The notes under the pieces are model-generated. The model did no database searches. It was not told the origin of the DNA and saw only the letters and a program-made list of their open reading frames with translations. This document shows, piece by piece, positions 44,262 to 54,779 of a DNA stretch of 64,000 nucleotides (positions within the stretch are counted from its first letter, which is position 1; every line of letters begins with the position of its first letter). The stretch covers positions 434,001 to 498,000 of the forward strand of contig NZ_FNRA01000002.1 of the NCBI RefSeq assembly GCF_900107535.1, given 5' to 3'. This DNA is from Pedobacter hartonius. GTDB taxonomy: Bacteria; Bacteroidota; Bacteroidia; Sphingobacteriales; Sphingobacteriaceae. Position numbers and translations under genes: made by a program.

Positions 44262-45052
44262 GAAGGCTTGGAAAGTTTCTTAAAAAAATTTTTCAGTCTA
44301 ATAATGTACTTGACCCGTCTTAGCTCTTCGCTCACAATCATATATTTCTTATAATCCTCCAAAAAAAAGGAAAAATTCTTTTTCAAAACATTTTCTTTTT
44401 CCTTGTCGATTAAAGAAAAGTTTTCCGGGTTTGAGCTAATTCCCTCTTCATTAAAATCTGTTAAAAACAGATTGATATGTTTATAGGTGCAATTATATTT
44501 ACAGGTAGCTAATAAAAAAAATTCCCAGTCAGATACAATCTTATGTTGCTCATTGTATAATCCTATGGTATTAAAAAGTGTTTTTTTTATAAACGTACAA
44601 GGATGCGGTATTGTAGAAGTTAGGAATGTTTGGAAACTTATCGAGTCCGGCGTCACCCACTCTCTTCTGGAAGATTCTTTAATAAACCATAAATTACCAC
44701 ATACTAAATCTTCATATAAACCGATCTTAACAGCTTCTTCGATCACGTGGTCCGCTGTAATCATATCACCACTGTTGATAAAAAGCAGGTAATCACCAGT
44801 AGCTATGTTAATACCTTTATTCATCGCATTATAAATACCGGCGTCTTGTTCGCTAACCCAATAATCTATCACATGATTATATTTAGTTAGAATCTCCCTG
44901 CTCCCGTCATAAGACCCACCATCTATTACTATATATTCAATATTCTCATAATTTTGCTTGCTAACGGAAAGAATTGTCTCTTCTAATCCAGAAACGTTGT
45001 TATAATTAATTGTAATGATGGATATTTTTATACGTTTGGAAACGTTTGACAT
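44258..45052 (-). CDS. Family 2 glycosyltransferase
   Basis: A 264-residue enzyme. ISIITINYNNVSGLEETILS and YIVIDGGSYDGSREIL form the nucleotide site; DYWVSEQDAGIYNAMNKGIN and LLFINSGDMIT give the acidic metal-binding segment. This block is typical of the WcaA/PgaC-like group in colanic-acid and O-antigen clusters. It is the first of two minus-strand genes, divergent from the GT4 gene at 45167. Confidence 0.9.
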   Translation of the reverse strand: MSNVSKRIKISIITINYNNVSGLEETILSVSKQNYENIEYIVIDGGSYDGSREILTKYNHVIDYWVSEQDAGIYNAMNKGINIATGDYLLFINSGDMITADHVIEEAVKIGLYEDLVCGNLWFIKESSRREWVTPDSISFQTFLTSTIPHPCTFIKKTLFNTIGLYNEQHKIVSDWEFFLLATCKYNCTYKHINLFLTDFNEEGISSNPENFSLIDKEKENVLKKNFSFFLEDYKKYMIVSEELRRVKYIIRLKNFFKKLSKPS

Positions 45053-45166
45053 CTTAATTAGTTTATAGTTAACAGGCGTTCAAACCAGCCGGCCATCTTT
45101 GAAAGGCCTTAAAGTTAATTGTCTAGACCCATTAACTAAAATTTAGTTTATTTATCAACGATAACA

Positions 45167-46309
45167 ATGCTTAAAGTACTTTTAGATCCACAAATATTCA
45201 ATGTACAGAATTTCGGAGGTATTTCGAGATATTACACAGAAATACTTAGTGCCTTAGCGGATGAAAAATCGGTCAGCATGACCCTTCCTCTTTTATACAC
45301 CGACAATTTACATTACAAAAGAAGTTCTTTGTTTAATACCAGTTATCAGAATGAAAATCGCTTTTTGATTAGATACAGCAAGGCATTCCGTAGTTATCAA
45401 CCCAGGAAATTAAGAGAAAAAAATTCTCAAAATCTTGTAACCCTGCTTAAAGAACGGCTATTCGATTTATTTGTTCCCAGTTATTATGATCCATATTTCC
45501 TGGAATACATCGGAGATAAGCCATTTGTATTAACTGTTCATGACATGATCAATGAATTATTCCCTCATTACTTTACGGAAGATAAAACTACTGTTCCAAA
45601 TAAGAAGTTACTGATGGAACGTGCAGCCAAAATAATCGCAGTTTCTGAAAATACCAGAAAAGACATCATCAAACTATATCCAGATATTGATGCCAGCAAA
45701 ATTAAAGTGATACATTTGGCACATGGATTAGCACCCGATCAAAGAACTCACGTAATACTTCCTGAAAACTACATTCTATTTGTAGGGAACAGGAAACTTT
45801 ATAAAAATTTTATTTTCTTACTGAAATCAGTAAAATCGCTTCTGAATAATACACCAGGTCTGCAGCTCTTGTGTGCGGGCGGTGGTGATTTCGATAGTGA
45901 TGAGTTACAATTGATCGGCGAACTTGGGTTATATGAAAAAGTAAAGCAGCAGAATTTTGAAGATCCTGAACTGCCAGCCTATTACAAACATGCCCAATGC
46001 TTCGTTTTCCCCACAGAATATGAAGGATTCGGAATCCCGGTACTGGAAGCGATGGCCTGTGGATGTCCGGTAGTATTAGGTAAGCACAGCTCATTTCCCG
46101 AGGTGGCTGGCGATGCAGGCATCTACTTCGATTTGAATAGCCCACAAGACCTAAGCAGTAAGATAAAATATTTATTAGAAAATGAAGATACCAGGAGAGA
46201 ATACAAAATCAAAGGATTGGAACGTTCTAAACTATTTTCCTGGGAAAAGAATGCCCATGAAACTTTAGAAGTTTATAAGTCTGTAATCAAAGAGGATAGT
46301 GTCCTGTAA
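45167..46309 (+). CDS. Family 4 glycosyltransferase (mannosyltransferase-like)
   Basis: A 380-residue GT-B enzyme. The N-terminus [20 protein letters not shown] matches the group of mannosyltransferases that begin with a GGI(S/A)RY element. The C-terminal donor domain has [17 protein letters not shown] and [19 protein letters not shown], followed by [24 protein letters not shown] retaining mechanism follows from the family. It is transcribed away from the preceding pair and leads a short plus-strand group. Confidence 0.9.
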   Translation: MLKVLLDPQIFNVQNFGGISRYYTEILSALADEKSVSMTLPLLYTDNLHYKRSSLFNTSYQNENRFLIRYSKAFRSYQPRKLREKNSQNLVTLLKERLFDLFVPSYYDPYFLEYIGDKPFVLTVHDMINELFPHYFTEDKTTVPNKKLLMERAAKIIAVSENTRKDIIKLYPDIDASKIKVIHLAHGLAPDQRTHVILPENYILFVGNRKLYKNFIFLLKSVKSLLNNTPGLQLLCAGGGDFDSDELQLIGELGLYEKVKQQNFEDPELPAYYKHAQCFVFPTEYEGFGIPVLEAMACGCPVVLGKHSSFPEVAGDAGIYFDLNSPQDLSSKIKYLLENEDTRREYKIKGLERSKLFSWEKNAHETLEVYKSVIKEDSVL

Positions 46310-46348
46310 TGTTTCAATATGTAAATAACACCCATTTATAATCCGACA

Positions 46349-47290
46349 ATGAAAAACTATAAAGTAAAATCACCTCTATTATTTCTAATTTTTAACCGGC
46401 CAGATACCACCATACAAGTTTTTAATCAAATTAAAATAGCTCAGCCCGCTAAACTTTATATTGCTGCCGACGGACCAAGACCAGACCGACAAAATGAAGC
46501 TGCATTATGCAGGGAAACGATTGCTATAGTTCAAGCGGTGGACTGGCCCTGTGAGGTAAAGACCTTGTACCGGACGAGGAACCTGGGCTGCAAGGAGGCG
46601 GTGTCCACAGCCATAGACTGGTTCTTTCAGAATGAGGAAGAAGGTATCATATTAGAAGACGACTGTCTGCCCTCCAACAGTTTCTTCAATTTCTGCGATA
46701 CGATGTTGGAAAAATACAGATTTGATACAAGGATCAGGCATATTACCGGATGTAACCTCCAACATGGGAACACATGGGGAGAGGCAAGTTACTACTTCTC
46801 TAACCTAACCCATGTGTGGGGCTGGGCAGGATGGAAAAGAGTTTGGAAGGATTACGACAAGCATCTTACGACATATAACAAAGATGATGTGGCAGAGAAA
46901 TTAAGCAATGTTTTCCAGGACCGCTTTATCCTTGAAAACTGGACAAGAATATTTGAGGAAGTCAAGTCGGGCAAAATTGATACATGGGATTACCAGCTAA
47001 CTTTTATAAATTTTTTCAATAATGGGCTATCCATTATACCAAACAGAAATCTCATCAGTAATATCGGCTATGGAGCAGACGCCACGCATACAGTGGATAC
47101 AAATAGCAAGAATGCTTTTATAGCTGTTCAGGAAATTTCAGAAATCACTGCCCCTTTATATATTTTACCAGAAAAGGACGCTGATTATTTTACGCTTTCC
47201 CAGGATTTTGACCTTGAAAAAAGATGGCGCTTACACAACCTGCCAAGGCGCCGTTTCAAACGATGGCTTAGAGAAAAATTAAGTAGATAG
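46349..47290 (+). CDS. Putative nucleotide-sugar transferase (HlpA-like GT-A protein)
   Basis: A 313-residue protein. The start LLFLIFNRPDTTIQVFNQIK and KLYIAADGPRPDRQNE, together with EEGIILEDDCLPSNSFFNFC, place it in the nucleotide-diphospho-sugar transferase group sometimes called hemolytic protein HlpA-like. The EDDC acidic motif sits at the metal-binding position. VWGWAGWKRVWKDYDKH and SGKIDTWDYQLTF are conserved features of this group. It is 39 bases after the GT4 gene and probably acts on the same glycan. Confidence 0.82.
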   Translation: MKNYKVKSPLLFLIFNRPDTTIQVFNQIKIAQPAKLYIAADGPRPDRQNEAALCRETIAIVQAVDWPCEVKTLYRTRNLGCKEAVSTAIDWFFQNEEEGIILEDDCLPSNSFFNFCDTMLEKYRFDTRIRHITGCNLQHGNTWGEASYYFSNLTHVWGWAGWKRVWKDYDKHLTTYNKDDVAEKLSNVFQDRFILENWTRIFEEVKSGKIDTWDYQLTFINFFNNGLSIIPNRNLISNIGYGADATHTVDTNSKNAFIAVQEISEITAPLYILPEKDADYFTLSQDFDLEKRWRLHNLPRRRFKRWLREKLSR

Positions 47291-47512
47291 GGTCATCATC
47301 TGAAAAAATGACCTATTACTTTGACAAAGTTGCTTCTACTATCGGCTAAAAATTGATATTAATTTTATTAAAAATACAAGTGCATGTAGCAGTATCAGCT
47401 ATTTCTTCGTTTAAGTAATATAGACACGCCTGAAGTTTCGGTTATTACACAAAAAAGAAAACACGATGCACCGGAGAGAAAGCGGTCTTAGTCAGACGTT
47501 TAATTCCCTGTA

Positions 47513-48340
47513 ATGAATAATTTAGCAGCTATTGTTATACCCTTGTATAAATCACAGCCTTCCCTTTTGGAGGAAATCTCAATTCGGCAATGCTTTAAAA
47601 TACTTTCTTCTTATCAAATTATTGCATTGAAACCCCGAAAGCTAAATCTTGACAATTATGATTTCACTTTTGATGAAGTAGTTAGTTTCGATGATGAATA
47701 TTTTGAGAATCCAGCGGGATATAACAAGCTGATGCTTTCATCAATCTTTTATGAAAAATTCCTTCAATACAAATTCATCCTGATCTATCAGCCAGACGCC
47801 TTTGTTTTTAAAGATGATCTTCCATATTGGTGTAATCAAGGCTATGACTACATTGGGGCACCATGGGTTAGGTACACCCATTATGGAGATATATTCAAAA
47901 AAATCAAAAATCTGACTCGCCGATTCCTGCATACAAAATTAAATATAAAGCAACGGCACACCGTTCTGCCCACAGCAATTCAAATTGAGAATCGCGTTGG
48001 CAACGGCGGCCTATCGTTAAGAAATACAGCAGTATTACATAAAGTGTGTATAAGAAATAAAAAAAAGATCGACTATTACAACAGCCGCCCGGAACATCAA
48101 TTTGGCGAAGATGTGTTTTTCGGATTGGAAGCCAACAGGAAAAGAAAACAATTAAACATACCGGATTATAAAAAAGCTATTTACTTTTCAATGAATGATA
48201 ATCTGGGGCATTCGTTTAACCTAACTAAAGGGGAGCTACCATTCGGCTGTCATGCATGGAATTTATATACTGATTTTTGGGCACCAATATTTGCTTCTGC
48301 AAGTGAAGTCAATATTTCAAATCTTAAAAAGAGCTTTTAA
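47513..48340 (+). CDS. DUF5672 protein, glycosyltransferase-like
   Basis: A 275-residue protein with the DUF5672 pattern: IVIPLYKSQPSLLEEISIRQ, the YIGAPWVRY block and RVGNGGLSLRNTAVLHKVCI, followed by the EDVFFG segment. Members are found in glycan loci and look like GT-A-type transferases, for example related to those that decorate lipopolysaccharide. LIYQPDAFVFKDDL could provide the acidic metal motif. The 3' end overlaps the convergent transferase-like gene by 17 bases. Sugar and acceptor are unknown. Confidence 0.78.
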   Translation: MNNLAAIVIPLYKSQPSLLEEISIRQCFKILSSYQIIALKPRKLNLDNYDFTFDEVVSFDDEYFENPAGYNKLMLSSIFYEKFLQYKFILIYQPDAFVFKDDLPYWCNQGYDYIGAPWVRYTHYGDIFKKIKNLTRRFLHTKLNIKQRHTVLPTAIQIENRVGNGGLSLRNTAVLHKVCIRNKKKIDYYNSRPEHQFGEDVFFGLEANRKRKQLNIPDYKKAIYFSMNDNLGHSFNLTKGELPFGCHAWNLYTDFWAPIFASASEVNISNLKKSF

Positions 48341-49187
48341 TTTCCCTCCACAGTCTCGAAGTAAGTGGCTTTCTTCTGAATTGATTTTTTTCAGAATGGT
48401 TCAGCAATCTGACTTCCTGCGATTTCAGTAACTCATCAATATTATTTGCCTTTATCATTTTGAGTTTTGGCCACGCGCCCGGACCCAGGGGATGGAAATC
48501 TTTTATACCGAAAAAGTTAAACTCATCTACAGCATTCCATAGATTGTAGTAACTCTGGATATTAAAATCATTCCTATGACTCCAGTTATGTAGTTTCCAA
48601 TAGATTTCTTCAGGTTCCCTTGCCCAGCTCTGGTGTAAGACCAGGTCATTCCAATACACATAATCGTTTCCTGAATTATGTTTTGCAAGATCGTACACAG
48701 GATGATTGGTAGCAAAACATAACGTTTCGGAGGATTCGTCAATCAGCAGGTAACCCGATTGGACCTTCTTAAATATAGTTGCAACGCGACAGGAAATTGT
48801 TGTTGGAACCATCGGATGAAATCCCTTTAATTTCCTAACAAAGGTTTCAAAATCAAGAAAATATTCATCTGAGTCGATCTGAAGGTACCAGTCACAAAAT
48901 CCCATTTGCTTTGCAAGCATGTTCCGTTCCCTGGTATCGCATTGCATAGGGGTTAATTCAGGAATATAAAAATAGTCTTCGTATATTTTTATTTTATTAG
49001 ACTTGTCAACCTCATTTATCCATTCCCAAAATGTCTCGTTAATCAAAAAATCTTCACCTGACCAGGTTTTCCGGTCACGGTCTACAGCAAAGAAAATTTC
49101 ATCTACAAAATCATAGATACCGGATAAGGAAATTTTCACATATTCGTAGTCATACGAGATCAGATATCCCGCTTTTATAGTACTCAT
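48324..49187 (-). CDS. Putative GT2-like glycosyltransferase
   Basis: A 287-residue protein without a fully standard motif set. KAGYLISYDYEYVKISLSGI and DEIFFAVDRDRKTWSG fit the first part of a GT-A fold, and WYLQIDSDEYFLDFETF gives the DSDEY acidic motif found in GT2/GT92-like enzymes. The C-terminal part is unassigned. It lies within the glycan region, so a sugar-transfer role is likely by sequence and context. It overlaps the DUF5672 gene end-on. Confidence 0.7.
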   Translation of the reverse strand: MSTIKAGYLISYDYEYVKISLSGIYDFVDEIFFAVDRDRKTWSGEDFLINETFWEWINEVDKSNKIKIYEDYFYIPELTPMQCDTRERNMLAKQMGFCDWYLQIDSDEYFLDFETFVRKLKGFHPMVPTTISCRVATIFKKVQSGYLLIDESSETLCFATNHPVYDLAKHNSGNDYVYWNDLVLHQSWAREPEEIYWKLHNWSHRNDFNIQSYYNLWNAVDEFNFFGIKDFHPLGPGAWPKLKMIKANNIDELLKSQEVRLLNHSEKNQFRRKPLTSRLWREIKSSF

Positions 49188-49322
49188 TTCGCGTTAAATC
49201 AAGATTAAAAATTAATAAATTCTTTAAGGTCGATTAAAAACCTCAATAAATTAATTGTTAAACGAAAATTTAAGATAAATCGCTACACTTACATAATTAA
49301 ATATATACAGAAATCTATTATG

Positions 49323-50417
49323 CTAACGCCCACCTCCGATTGTCCACCGCAATTTCGTAAGCAGCAGTACCCGTACAATAAGCATACTAATGAAGTAAGC
49401 AATAATAAACCGTAAGATGCTATAAAAAATGGCCTCTATTGATGTCATCGAGCCCACATACCAGTGAAAGGGATGGAATATTCCTTCGAGAAAATGAAGT
49501 ATAACAAGCTGGTGAATAAGATAAATGCCAAATGTGGTTTTTCTGGGCTGGAATATTTTGTTAACAAACTGAATTGAACCGATCTTAAATAGGATAAGGA
49601 AAAAAGACAGGGAATATAAGATGTTGGTCAAACGTAATGTGTTGTAAGCATCTTCAAGTCCGATAGATTTAAGATAGATTATCTCTAAATCAGCAAATAA
49701 AAATAAAATAGTTGTGATGCCAACCAGCCAGAGCCAGGAAATTCCACGGATAAACCTATAAAGCACATCAATGTGTTTGTTCATATAAGCGCCAAGCCAA
49801 AGAAAAAAAACAAATCCAAATAATGCAGTGGTGTGCTGGGTTCTGATCCATCCATGGTACAAATTAAGACTATAGAATAAAGAAGTCAGCGCTAATATTC
49901 CTCCAAAAACAAGATTATATATAAATCGCTTAAACAAGAGCAAAATAGCAATGCAAATTAAAAAATTCAGTATAAACCAAAAACTTGTATTAATGATGAT
50001 ATAATAATATGATGAAAGCAAATAATCTAAAAACGGAGAAGGCATATGCCGTTCACCATTATATAGAAAATATGCAATAAAGAGTAAATTTATAATATCA
50101 ACCAGAATCAACACATTTATCCACAATACCCAGGGACCAATTGTGCTTTTAAATCTGTTCTTCAGATATTGCCATGGAGTATATTCTGTAAATTTGTGAT
50201 TGATCAAAAACCCAGCTATAAGAAAAAAGGCAATTGTTGCAAACTTGAAAAATTGAAGGAACGAGACCTGGAGCATGCTCGTGTAAAAAGAAGCATAATT
50301 TGTACTGCCAAATTTCTCAGTATGTTCAAAGACAATACCGATCATAGACAAACACCTTATAGTATCTACAAAATCATAATTCTTTTTTACTGTAATAGTT
50401 TGTTCTGACTCTGGCAT
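49323..50417 (-). CDS. Acyltransferase 3 family membrane protein (OafA-like)
   Basis: A 364-residue protein with about ten hydrophobic helices. The N-terminal VDTIRCLSMIGIVFEHTEKF carries the conserved R of the family and the His of its active-site region. These enzymes transfer acetyl or similar groups from cytoplasmic acyl-CoA to periplasmic glycans. Its place at the end of the glycan region, next to an exported SGNH hydrolase, suggests control of glycan O-acylation (inference). Confidence 0.85.
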   Translation of the reverse strand: MPESEQTITVKKNYDFVDTIRCLSMIGIVFEHTEKFGSTNYASFYTSMLQVSFLQFFKFATIAFFLIAGFLINHKFTEYTPWQYLKNRFKSTIGPWVLWINVLILVDIINLLFIAYFLYNGERHMPSPFLDYLLSSYYYIIINTSFWFILNFLICIAILLLFKRFIYNLVFGGILALTSLFYSLNLYHGWIRTQHTTALFGFVFFLWLGAYMNKHIDVLYRFIRGISWLWLVGITTILFLFADLEIIYLKSIGLEDAYNTLRLTNILYSLSFFLILFKIGSIQFVNKIFQPRKTTFGIYLIHQLVILHFLEGIFHPFHWYVGSMTSIEAIFYSILRFIIAYFISMLIVRVLLLTKLRWTIGGGR

Positions 50418-50535
50418 GCGGGAGTTTAGGGTTCCGGCTCAAAAAAAACCATTTAATAATTAAATACATAAGTATTAACAATATTTAACATGAATAGTTT
50501 GTACAAAGAAGATCATCCGGCGAAACAGGATAACA

Positions 50536-51513
50536 TTAATGAACAATGATCAGTTTCTTTGAGAATTTAAGTCCGGTTAACTCGTAATATAAAATATAAA
50601 TACCAGCGGTATATTGAGACGTGGAAATCTGTTCCTCCTGATAACCTGCATTTCTGTAATCATCGAAAATCACTCCCATATTCTGCCCTGCAGTATTATA
50701 TAGGGTAATCCTTACTCTTGCAGCAGCAGTCAGCGTAAACCCAAGCTTCGTATACGTATTTGCAGGATTTGGATAATTTTGTACAACACCAACAGATTGA
50801 AAATTTTGTGCAATTTCCTGGTTAATCGCATCGAACCAGACCAGAGCAAGCACTTCATATCCCCTTGCATTTGGATGGACATCATCAGAATAAAGGGAAA
50901 TGTCTTTTCCCAATGTAGAATTTATGTCCGCTATCCTGATATTATTCTCCTTAGCAATAGTCCTGTAGGCGCTATTGATCAGATCGATGTTTCTGTTCCT
51001 TCTTCTGGATAACAAACGTTCAGCAGTAGTACCCCGTGTCTCCACAAAGTATTGTACAGTGCCTATAATAACAGAAAGGTTCTTTGCTTTTGCCTTTGCA
51101 ATCAATAATCTCATATTATCCACTACCGCACTTAATCGCAATTGATTATCCGTTATCCTGATCGCATCATTTGCCCCCATCAGGATCAGAAAAAAATCAG
51201 CCTTATTATTCAATGCTGCGTCTATGCGTAATAAGCCCTGAGCCGTAGTCTCGCCAGCAACGCCATTATTAAAGATGGTCACAGGTTTTGTACCGTAACA
51301 ATGTCCCAGATAAGCCTGTAAAGGCATTTGAAAGTTTAAGGGCTTGGGAACACCTTCTACGGTGCTAGCTCCGAAGGTAATGATCCGTAGGCTATCCTTG
51401 CTATAAAATTGAGCCTGAGGCCCGCAAATGGGGAAATTGATTTGCGCATACAAACCTGTATGCATAAAAAAACACCCTGCTAAAACTAAAAACCTTGTGG
51501 TCAAAGAATTCAT
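50536..51513 (-). CDS. SGNH/GDSL hydrolase with T9SS sorting domain
   Basis: A 325-residue exported esterase-like protein. The signal peptide is MNSLTTRFLVLAGCFFMHTG, with cleavage near LYAQ. SGNH blocks: ITFGASTVEGV (Ser), the Gly in FNNGVAGETT, the Asn in LMGANDA, and DDVHPNARGYE (Asp and His). The last 80 residues form a type A T9SS C-terminal domain (VVQNYPNPANTYTKLGFTLT, then GIYILYYELTG), so the protein is secreted across the outer membrane. It is 36 bases after infB on the same strand, and a terminator hairpin overlaps its first codons. It may deacylate surface glycans, given the adjacent acyltransferase. Confidence 0.88.
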   Translation of the reverse strand: MNSLTTRFLVLAGCFFMHTGLYAQINFPICGPQAQFYSKDSLRIITFGASTVEGVPKPLNFQMPLQAYLGHCYGTKPVTIFNNGVAGETTAQGLLRIDAALNNKADFFLILMGANDAIRITDNQLRLSAVVDNMRLLIAKAKAKNLSVIIGTVQYFVETRGTTAERLLSRRRNRNIDLINSAYRTIAKENNIRIADINSTLGKDISLYSDDVHPNARGYEVLALVWFDAINQEIAQNFQSVGVVQNYPNPANTYTKLGFTLTAAARVRITLYNTAGQNMGVIFDDYRNAGYQEEQISTSQYTAGIYILYYELTGLKFSKKLIIVH

Positions 51514-51524
51514 TAGCAGGGTGT
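51466..51524 (-). terminator. Intrinsic terminator of infB inside the signal-peptide codons of the SGNH gene
   Basis: On the minus strand ACACCCTGCTAA (51524-51513) pairs perfectly with TTAGCAGGGTGT (51483-51472), and seven T follow. The 29-base loop contains nearly all of the SGNH start codon, whose A is the last base of the 5' arm. The 3' arm and T-run encode LAGCFF of the signal-peptide core. Confidence 0.8.
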
Positions 51525-51549
51525 ATGATGATACTAGTATTTTATAAAA

Positions 51550-54500
51550 TTATAATTTCCTTTTTACTTCTACCTGTTCGTAAGCTTCAACAATGTCGCC
51601 CACTTCAATATTGTTAAAGTTTTGGATGTTCAATCCACATTCGTAACCTCTGGCCACCTCTTTAACATCATCTTTATAACGTTTCAACGACGCCAGTTCA
51701 CCCGTGTAAACTACCACACCATCTCTGACAATACGAATCTTGCTGTTACGCGTGATCGTTCCATCCAGTACCATACAACCTGCAATAGTACCAACTTTAG
51801 TGATTTTAAAGGTATCTCTGATCTCCACGTTCGCGGTAATTTTCTCCTGGAACTCAGGAGCAAGCATACCTTCCATCGCCGCTTTGATCTCATTGATGGC
51901 ATCATAGATGATAGAATACAGACGAATATCGATTTGCTCAGCCTCAGCAAGTTTCCTTGCACCTGAAGATGGACGAACCTGGAAACCGATAATGATCGCA
52001 TCAGAAGCAGAAGCTAACAATACATCGGATTCAGAGATCTGACCTACCGCTTTGCTGATGATATTGATCTGTATCTCTTCAGTTGACAGTTTCAGTAATG
52101 AATCCGCCAGTGCTTCGATTGAACCATCCACATCACCTTTAACAATCAGGTTCAGTTCCTTAAAGTTACCGATGGCCAAACGACGGCCAATTTCATCAAG
52201 GGTAATATGTTTCTGGGTTCTTAAGCCCTGCTCACGCATCAATTGTAAACGTTTGTTTGCAATTTCCCTCGCCTCAGATTCATTCTCTACTGCATTGAAT
52301 TTATCGCCCGCTGTTGGTGCGCCCTGCATACCCAATACCTGTACCGGTACTGAAGGTCCTGCCTGGTCTACCTTTTGGCCACGTTCATTGAACAATGCTT
52401 TTACACGACCGCTATAACTACCGGCCAGGATCGGATCACCTACTTTTAGTGTACCGGCCTGTACCAGAACCGTAGTTACGATACCACGTCCTTTATCCAG
52501 TGTAGCCTCAATTACACTACCTGTAGCACGTTTATTAGGATTTGCTGTTAACTCTAACAGTTCTGCCTCTAATAATACTTTATCTAACAGCACATCTACA
52601 TTCAATCCGCTTTTACCCGAAATTTCCTGCGACTGGAATTTACCGCCCCAATCTTCAACAAGAATATTCATGATCGATAACTGCTCACGGATCTTATCAG
52701 AATTTGCTCCTGGTTTATCAATTTTTGTGAATGCAAACACTAAAGGAACACCAGCTGCCTGGGCATGGCTGATTGCTTCTTTTGTTTGCGGCATCACTGC
52801 ATCGTCTGCTGCAATAACAATAATTGCAATATCTGCAACCTTCGCACCACGTGCACGCATTGCGGTAAAGGCTTCGTGACCTGGTGTATCCAGGAAAGTA
52901 ACCTTTTTGCCCGTTGCCGTAGTTACCATATAGGCACCAATGTGCTGGGTAATACCCCCTGCTTCACCGGCAACTACATTTGCTTTCCGGATGTAATCCA
53001 GCAGGGAAGTCTTACCATGATCGACGTGACCCATAATTGTAACTACCGGTGCTCTTGGAATTAAATCTTCCGGTTCATCTGCTTCTTCAATAATGCTGTC
53101 GCCTTCATCATCCGGTTTTACAAATTGTATTTCATAACCGAACTCATCTGCAACAATCGTCAAAGTTTCTGCATCTAAACGCTGATTGATGGATACGAAC
53201 ATTCCAAGGCTCATACAGGTACCAATAATTTTAGTAACCGGTACGTCCATCATGCTCGCCAATTCATTGGCTGTAACAAACTCCGTTACTTTCAACACTT
53301 TGGATTGCGATTCCAGTTCCATTGCAGCTTCTTCAGCTGAAAGGGCTACATCATCACGTTTACCACGGCGCAATTTTGCGCGTTGTGCAAATTTACCTGA
53401 TTTACCGGCTCCGCTTAAACGTGCAAGCGTAGCTTTGATCTGGTCTTGTATTTCTTTTTCCGTAGGTTCTTCCTTAGGTCCGCCGGTTGTACCAGGCTTG
53501 CTGTTTCTAAAGTTAGGCCTGTTGGCTGTATTATTTGTGTTATTCCTGAAATCAGGCCTGTTCGTAAACGTAGGTGCTCCGGCAGGTCTTGCAGGAGTAG
53601 CCGGAGTGCTATGACTTCCACCACCTTGCTGTCCGGCAGATGCCTGATGGCCCTGGCCTCCTGATTGAGGGTGCTGCTGTCCGGGTGCTCCGGAAGCCTT
53701 TTTACGCTTGCGCTTTCTTTTCGCGTCATTACTCTCAGCTGAAGAAGCCACAGGTTGTGATTTTCGCTCAGGTGTTGTCGGCAAGACAATTTTACCAATA
53801 ATGTTTGGTCCGGAAAGTTTCACTGAACGTGCTTTAATTACCTCGACTTCGTCGGGTTTATCAGCTTTCGGTGCCACTACATCTTTAACCGGTTCTGCTT
53901 TAACAACTGGTGATTCCACAGGTTTAGGTTTTTCTTCTATTTTTATTTCTTCCACTGGCTTAACTACCTCAGCTTTAACTTCAACAGGCTGTTCAACAGG
54001 TTTCTCAACCGGTTTCACTTCCTCCTGAACTGCTTTGGGTGCTTCCGGAATAACTTCTACAGGTTTTTCTGCCGGAACCTCTGGAGCAACCGGGGTTACC
54101 GGTTCTTCCTCTTTAACAACTTCCTGTACAGGAAGCTCTTCTTTTTTGGCAGGACGTGTTTTTGAGTTTAAATCGTCAAGATTGATTTTCCCCACAATTT
54201 TAACACCTTTCAATGCTCCTTCTTCAACCTTTTCAGGTTCCTTTTCTGCCGCCACTTCTTTAGCTGGCTGTGCAGGCACTTCTTCCTTGTGTTTCTCAAC
54301 AGGAGGTGTATAGGAATGAAGGTTCTTAATTAAGATCCCTTCGTTTTCAAATTCAACATTTTTTCTAGGTGCTTCAGCAACTTTTTCTGTTACCTCAGGC
54401 TCATCACGACGTATTTTACCAATAACAATTTGATTGGCCTCTTCTTTTACGATTTTATCGCCCTGAAACTCCTTCAATAATGCATTATACATATCGCGGG

Positions 54501-54627
54501 AGAGTTTAGTAGTGGGTTTATTCTCAACAGAAAAGCCTTTCTTCTCTAAAAACTCAACGGCCGTAGCTATCCCTACGTTAAGTTCCTTAACTGCTTTGAA
54601 TAAAATTATTGGTTTGTCGTCTGACAT
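51550..54627 (-). CDS. infB: Translation initiation factor IF-2
   Basis: A 1025-residue initiation GTPase that delivers fMet-tRNA to the ribosome. A long disordered N-terminal region rich in Lys, Glu, Pro and Val (about residues 80-400) is followed by the IF-2N domain, then GTPase motifs G1 [13 protein letters not shown]3 LDTPGHEAF and G4 FTKIDKP, and C-terminal domains. Length is typical of Bacteroidota. The ATG follows an AGGAG Shine-Dalgarno-like sequence, which is rare in this genome. It has its own promoter in the 152-base gap after nusA. Confidence 0.97.
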   Translation of the reverse strand: MSDDKPIILFKAVKELNVGIATAVEFLEKKGFSVENKPTTKLSRDMYNALLKEFQGDKIVKEEANQIVIGKIRRDEPEVTEKVAEAPRKNVEFENEGILIKNLHSYTPPVEKHKEEVPAQPAKEVAAEKEPEKVEEGALKGVKIVGKINLDDLNSKTRPAKKEELPVQEVVKEEEPVTPVAPEVPAEKPVEVIPEAPKAVQEEVKPVEKPVEQPVEVKAEVVKPVEEIKIEEKPKPVESPVVKAEPVKDVVAPKADKPDEVEVIKARSVKLSGPNIIGKIVLPTTPERKSQPVASSAESNDAKRKRKRKKASGAPGQQHPQSGGQGHQASAGQQGGGSHSTPATPARPAGAPTFTNRPDFRNNTNNTANRPNFRNSKPGTTGGPKEEPTEKEIQDQIKATLARLSGAGKSGKFAQRAKLRRGKRDDVALSAEEAAMELESQSKVLKVTEFVTANELASMMDVPVTKIIGTCMSLGMFVSINQRLDAETLTIVADEFGYEIQFVKPDDEGDSIIEEADEPEDLIPRAPVVTIMGHVDHGKTSLLDYIRKANVVAGEAGGITQHIGAYMVTTATGKKVTFLDTPGHEAFTAMRARGAKVADIAIIVIAADDAVMPQTKEAISHAQAAGVPLVFAFTKIDKPGANSDKIREQLSIMNILVEDWGGKFQSQEISGKSGLNVDVLLDKVLLEAELLELTANPNKRATGSVIEATLDKGRGIVTTVLVQAGTLKVGDPILAGSYSGRVKALFNERGQKVDQAGPSVPVQVLGMQGAPTAGDKFNAVENESEAREIANKRLQLMREQGLRTQKHITLDEIGRRLAIGNFKELNLIVKGDVDGSIEALADSLLKLSTEEIQINIISKAVGQISESDVLLASASDAIIIGFQVRPSSGARKLAEAEQIDIRLYSIIYDAINEIKAAMEGMLAPEFQEKITANVEIRDTFKITKVGTIAGCMVLDGTITRNSKIRIVRDGVVVYTGELASLKRYKDDVKEVARGYECGLNIQNFNNIEVGDIVEAYEQVEVKRKL

Positions 54628-54632
54628 TGATC

Positions 54633-54664
54633 TCCTATTTTTTCTTAATTCTTATACAAAAGTA
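54633..54664 (-). promoter_or_regulatory. infB promoter -7 element and Shine-Dalgarno
   Basis: On the minus strand TACTTTTG (54664-54657) is followed about 20 bases later by AGGAG, placed 5 bases before the ATG. This is the only strong Shine-Dalgarno-like site noticed in the window. Confidence 0.6.
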
Positions 54665-54779
54665 ACGTTTATTCTTGTTTTTTCATCAGTACAAATTGTT
54701 TTTTATCAGTATGAAGATCGCACATTCCATGTCATCTTCACCCGTATGTATTTGTTTTTTAATTGACCAAGTTCAACGT

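Noticed and set aside
53186..54313. Thr/Ser/Gly-rich open frames opposite infB
   Set aside because: Mirror of the Lys/Glu/Pro/Val-rich IF-2 N-terminal region; composition artefact.
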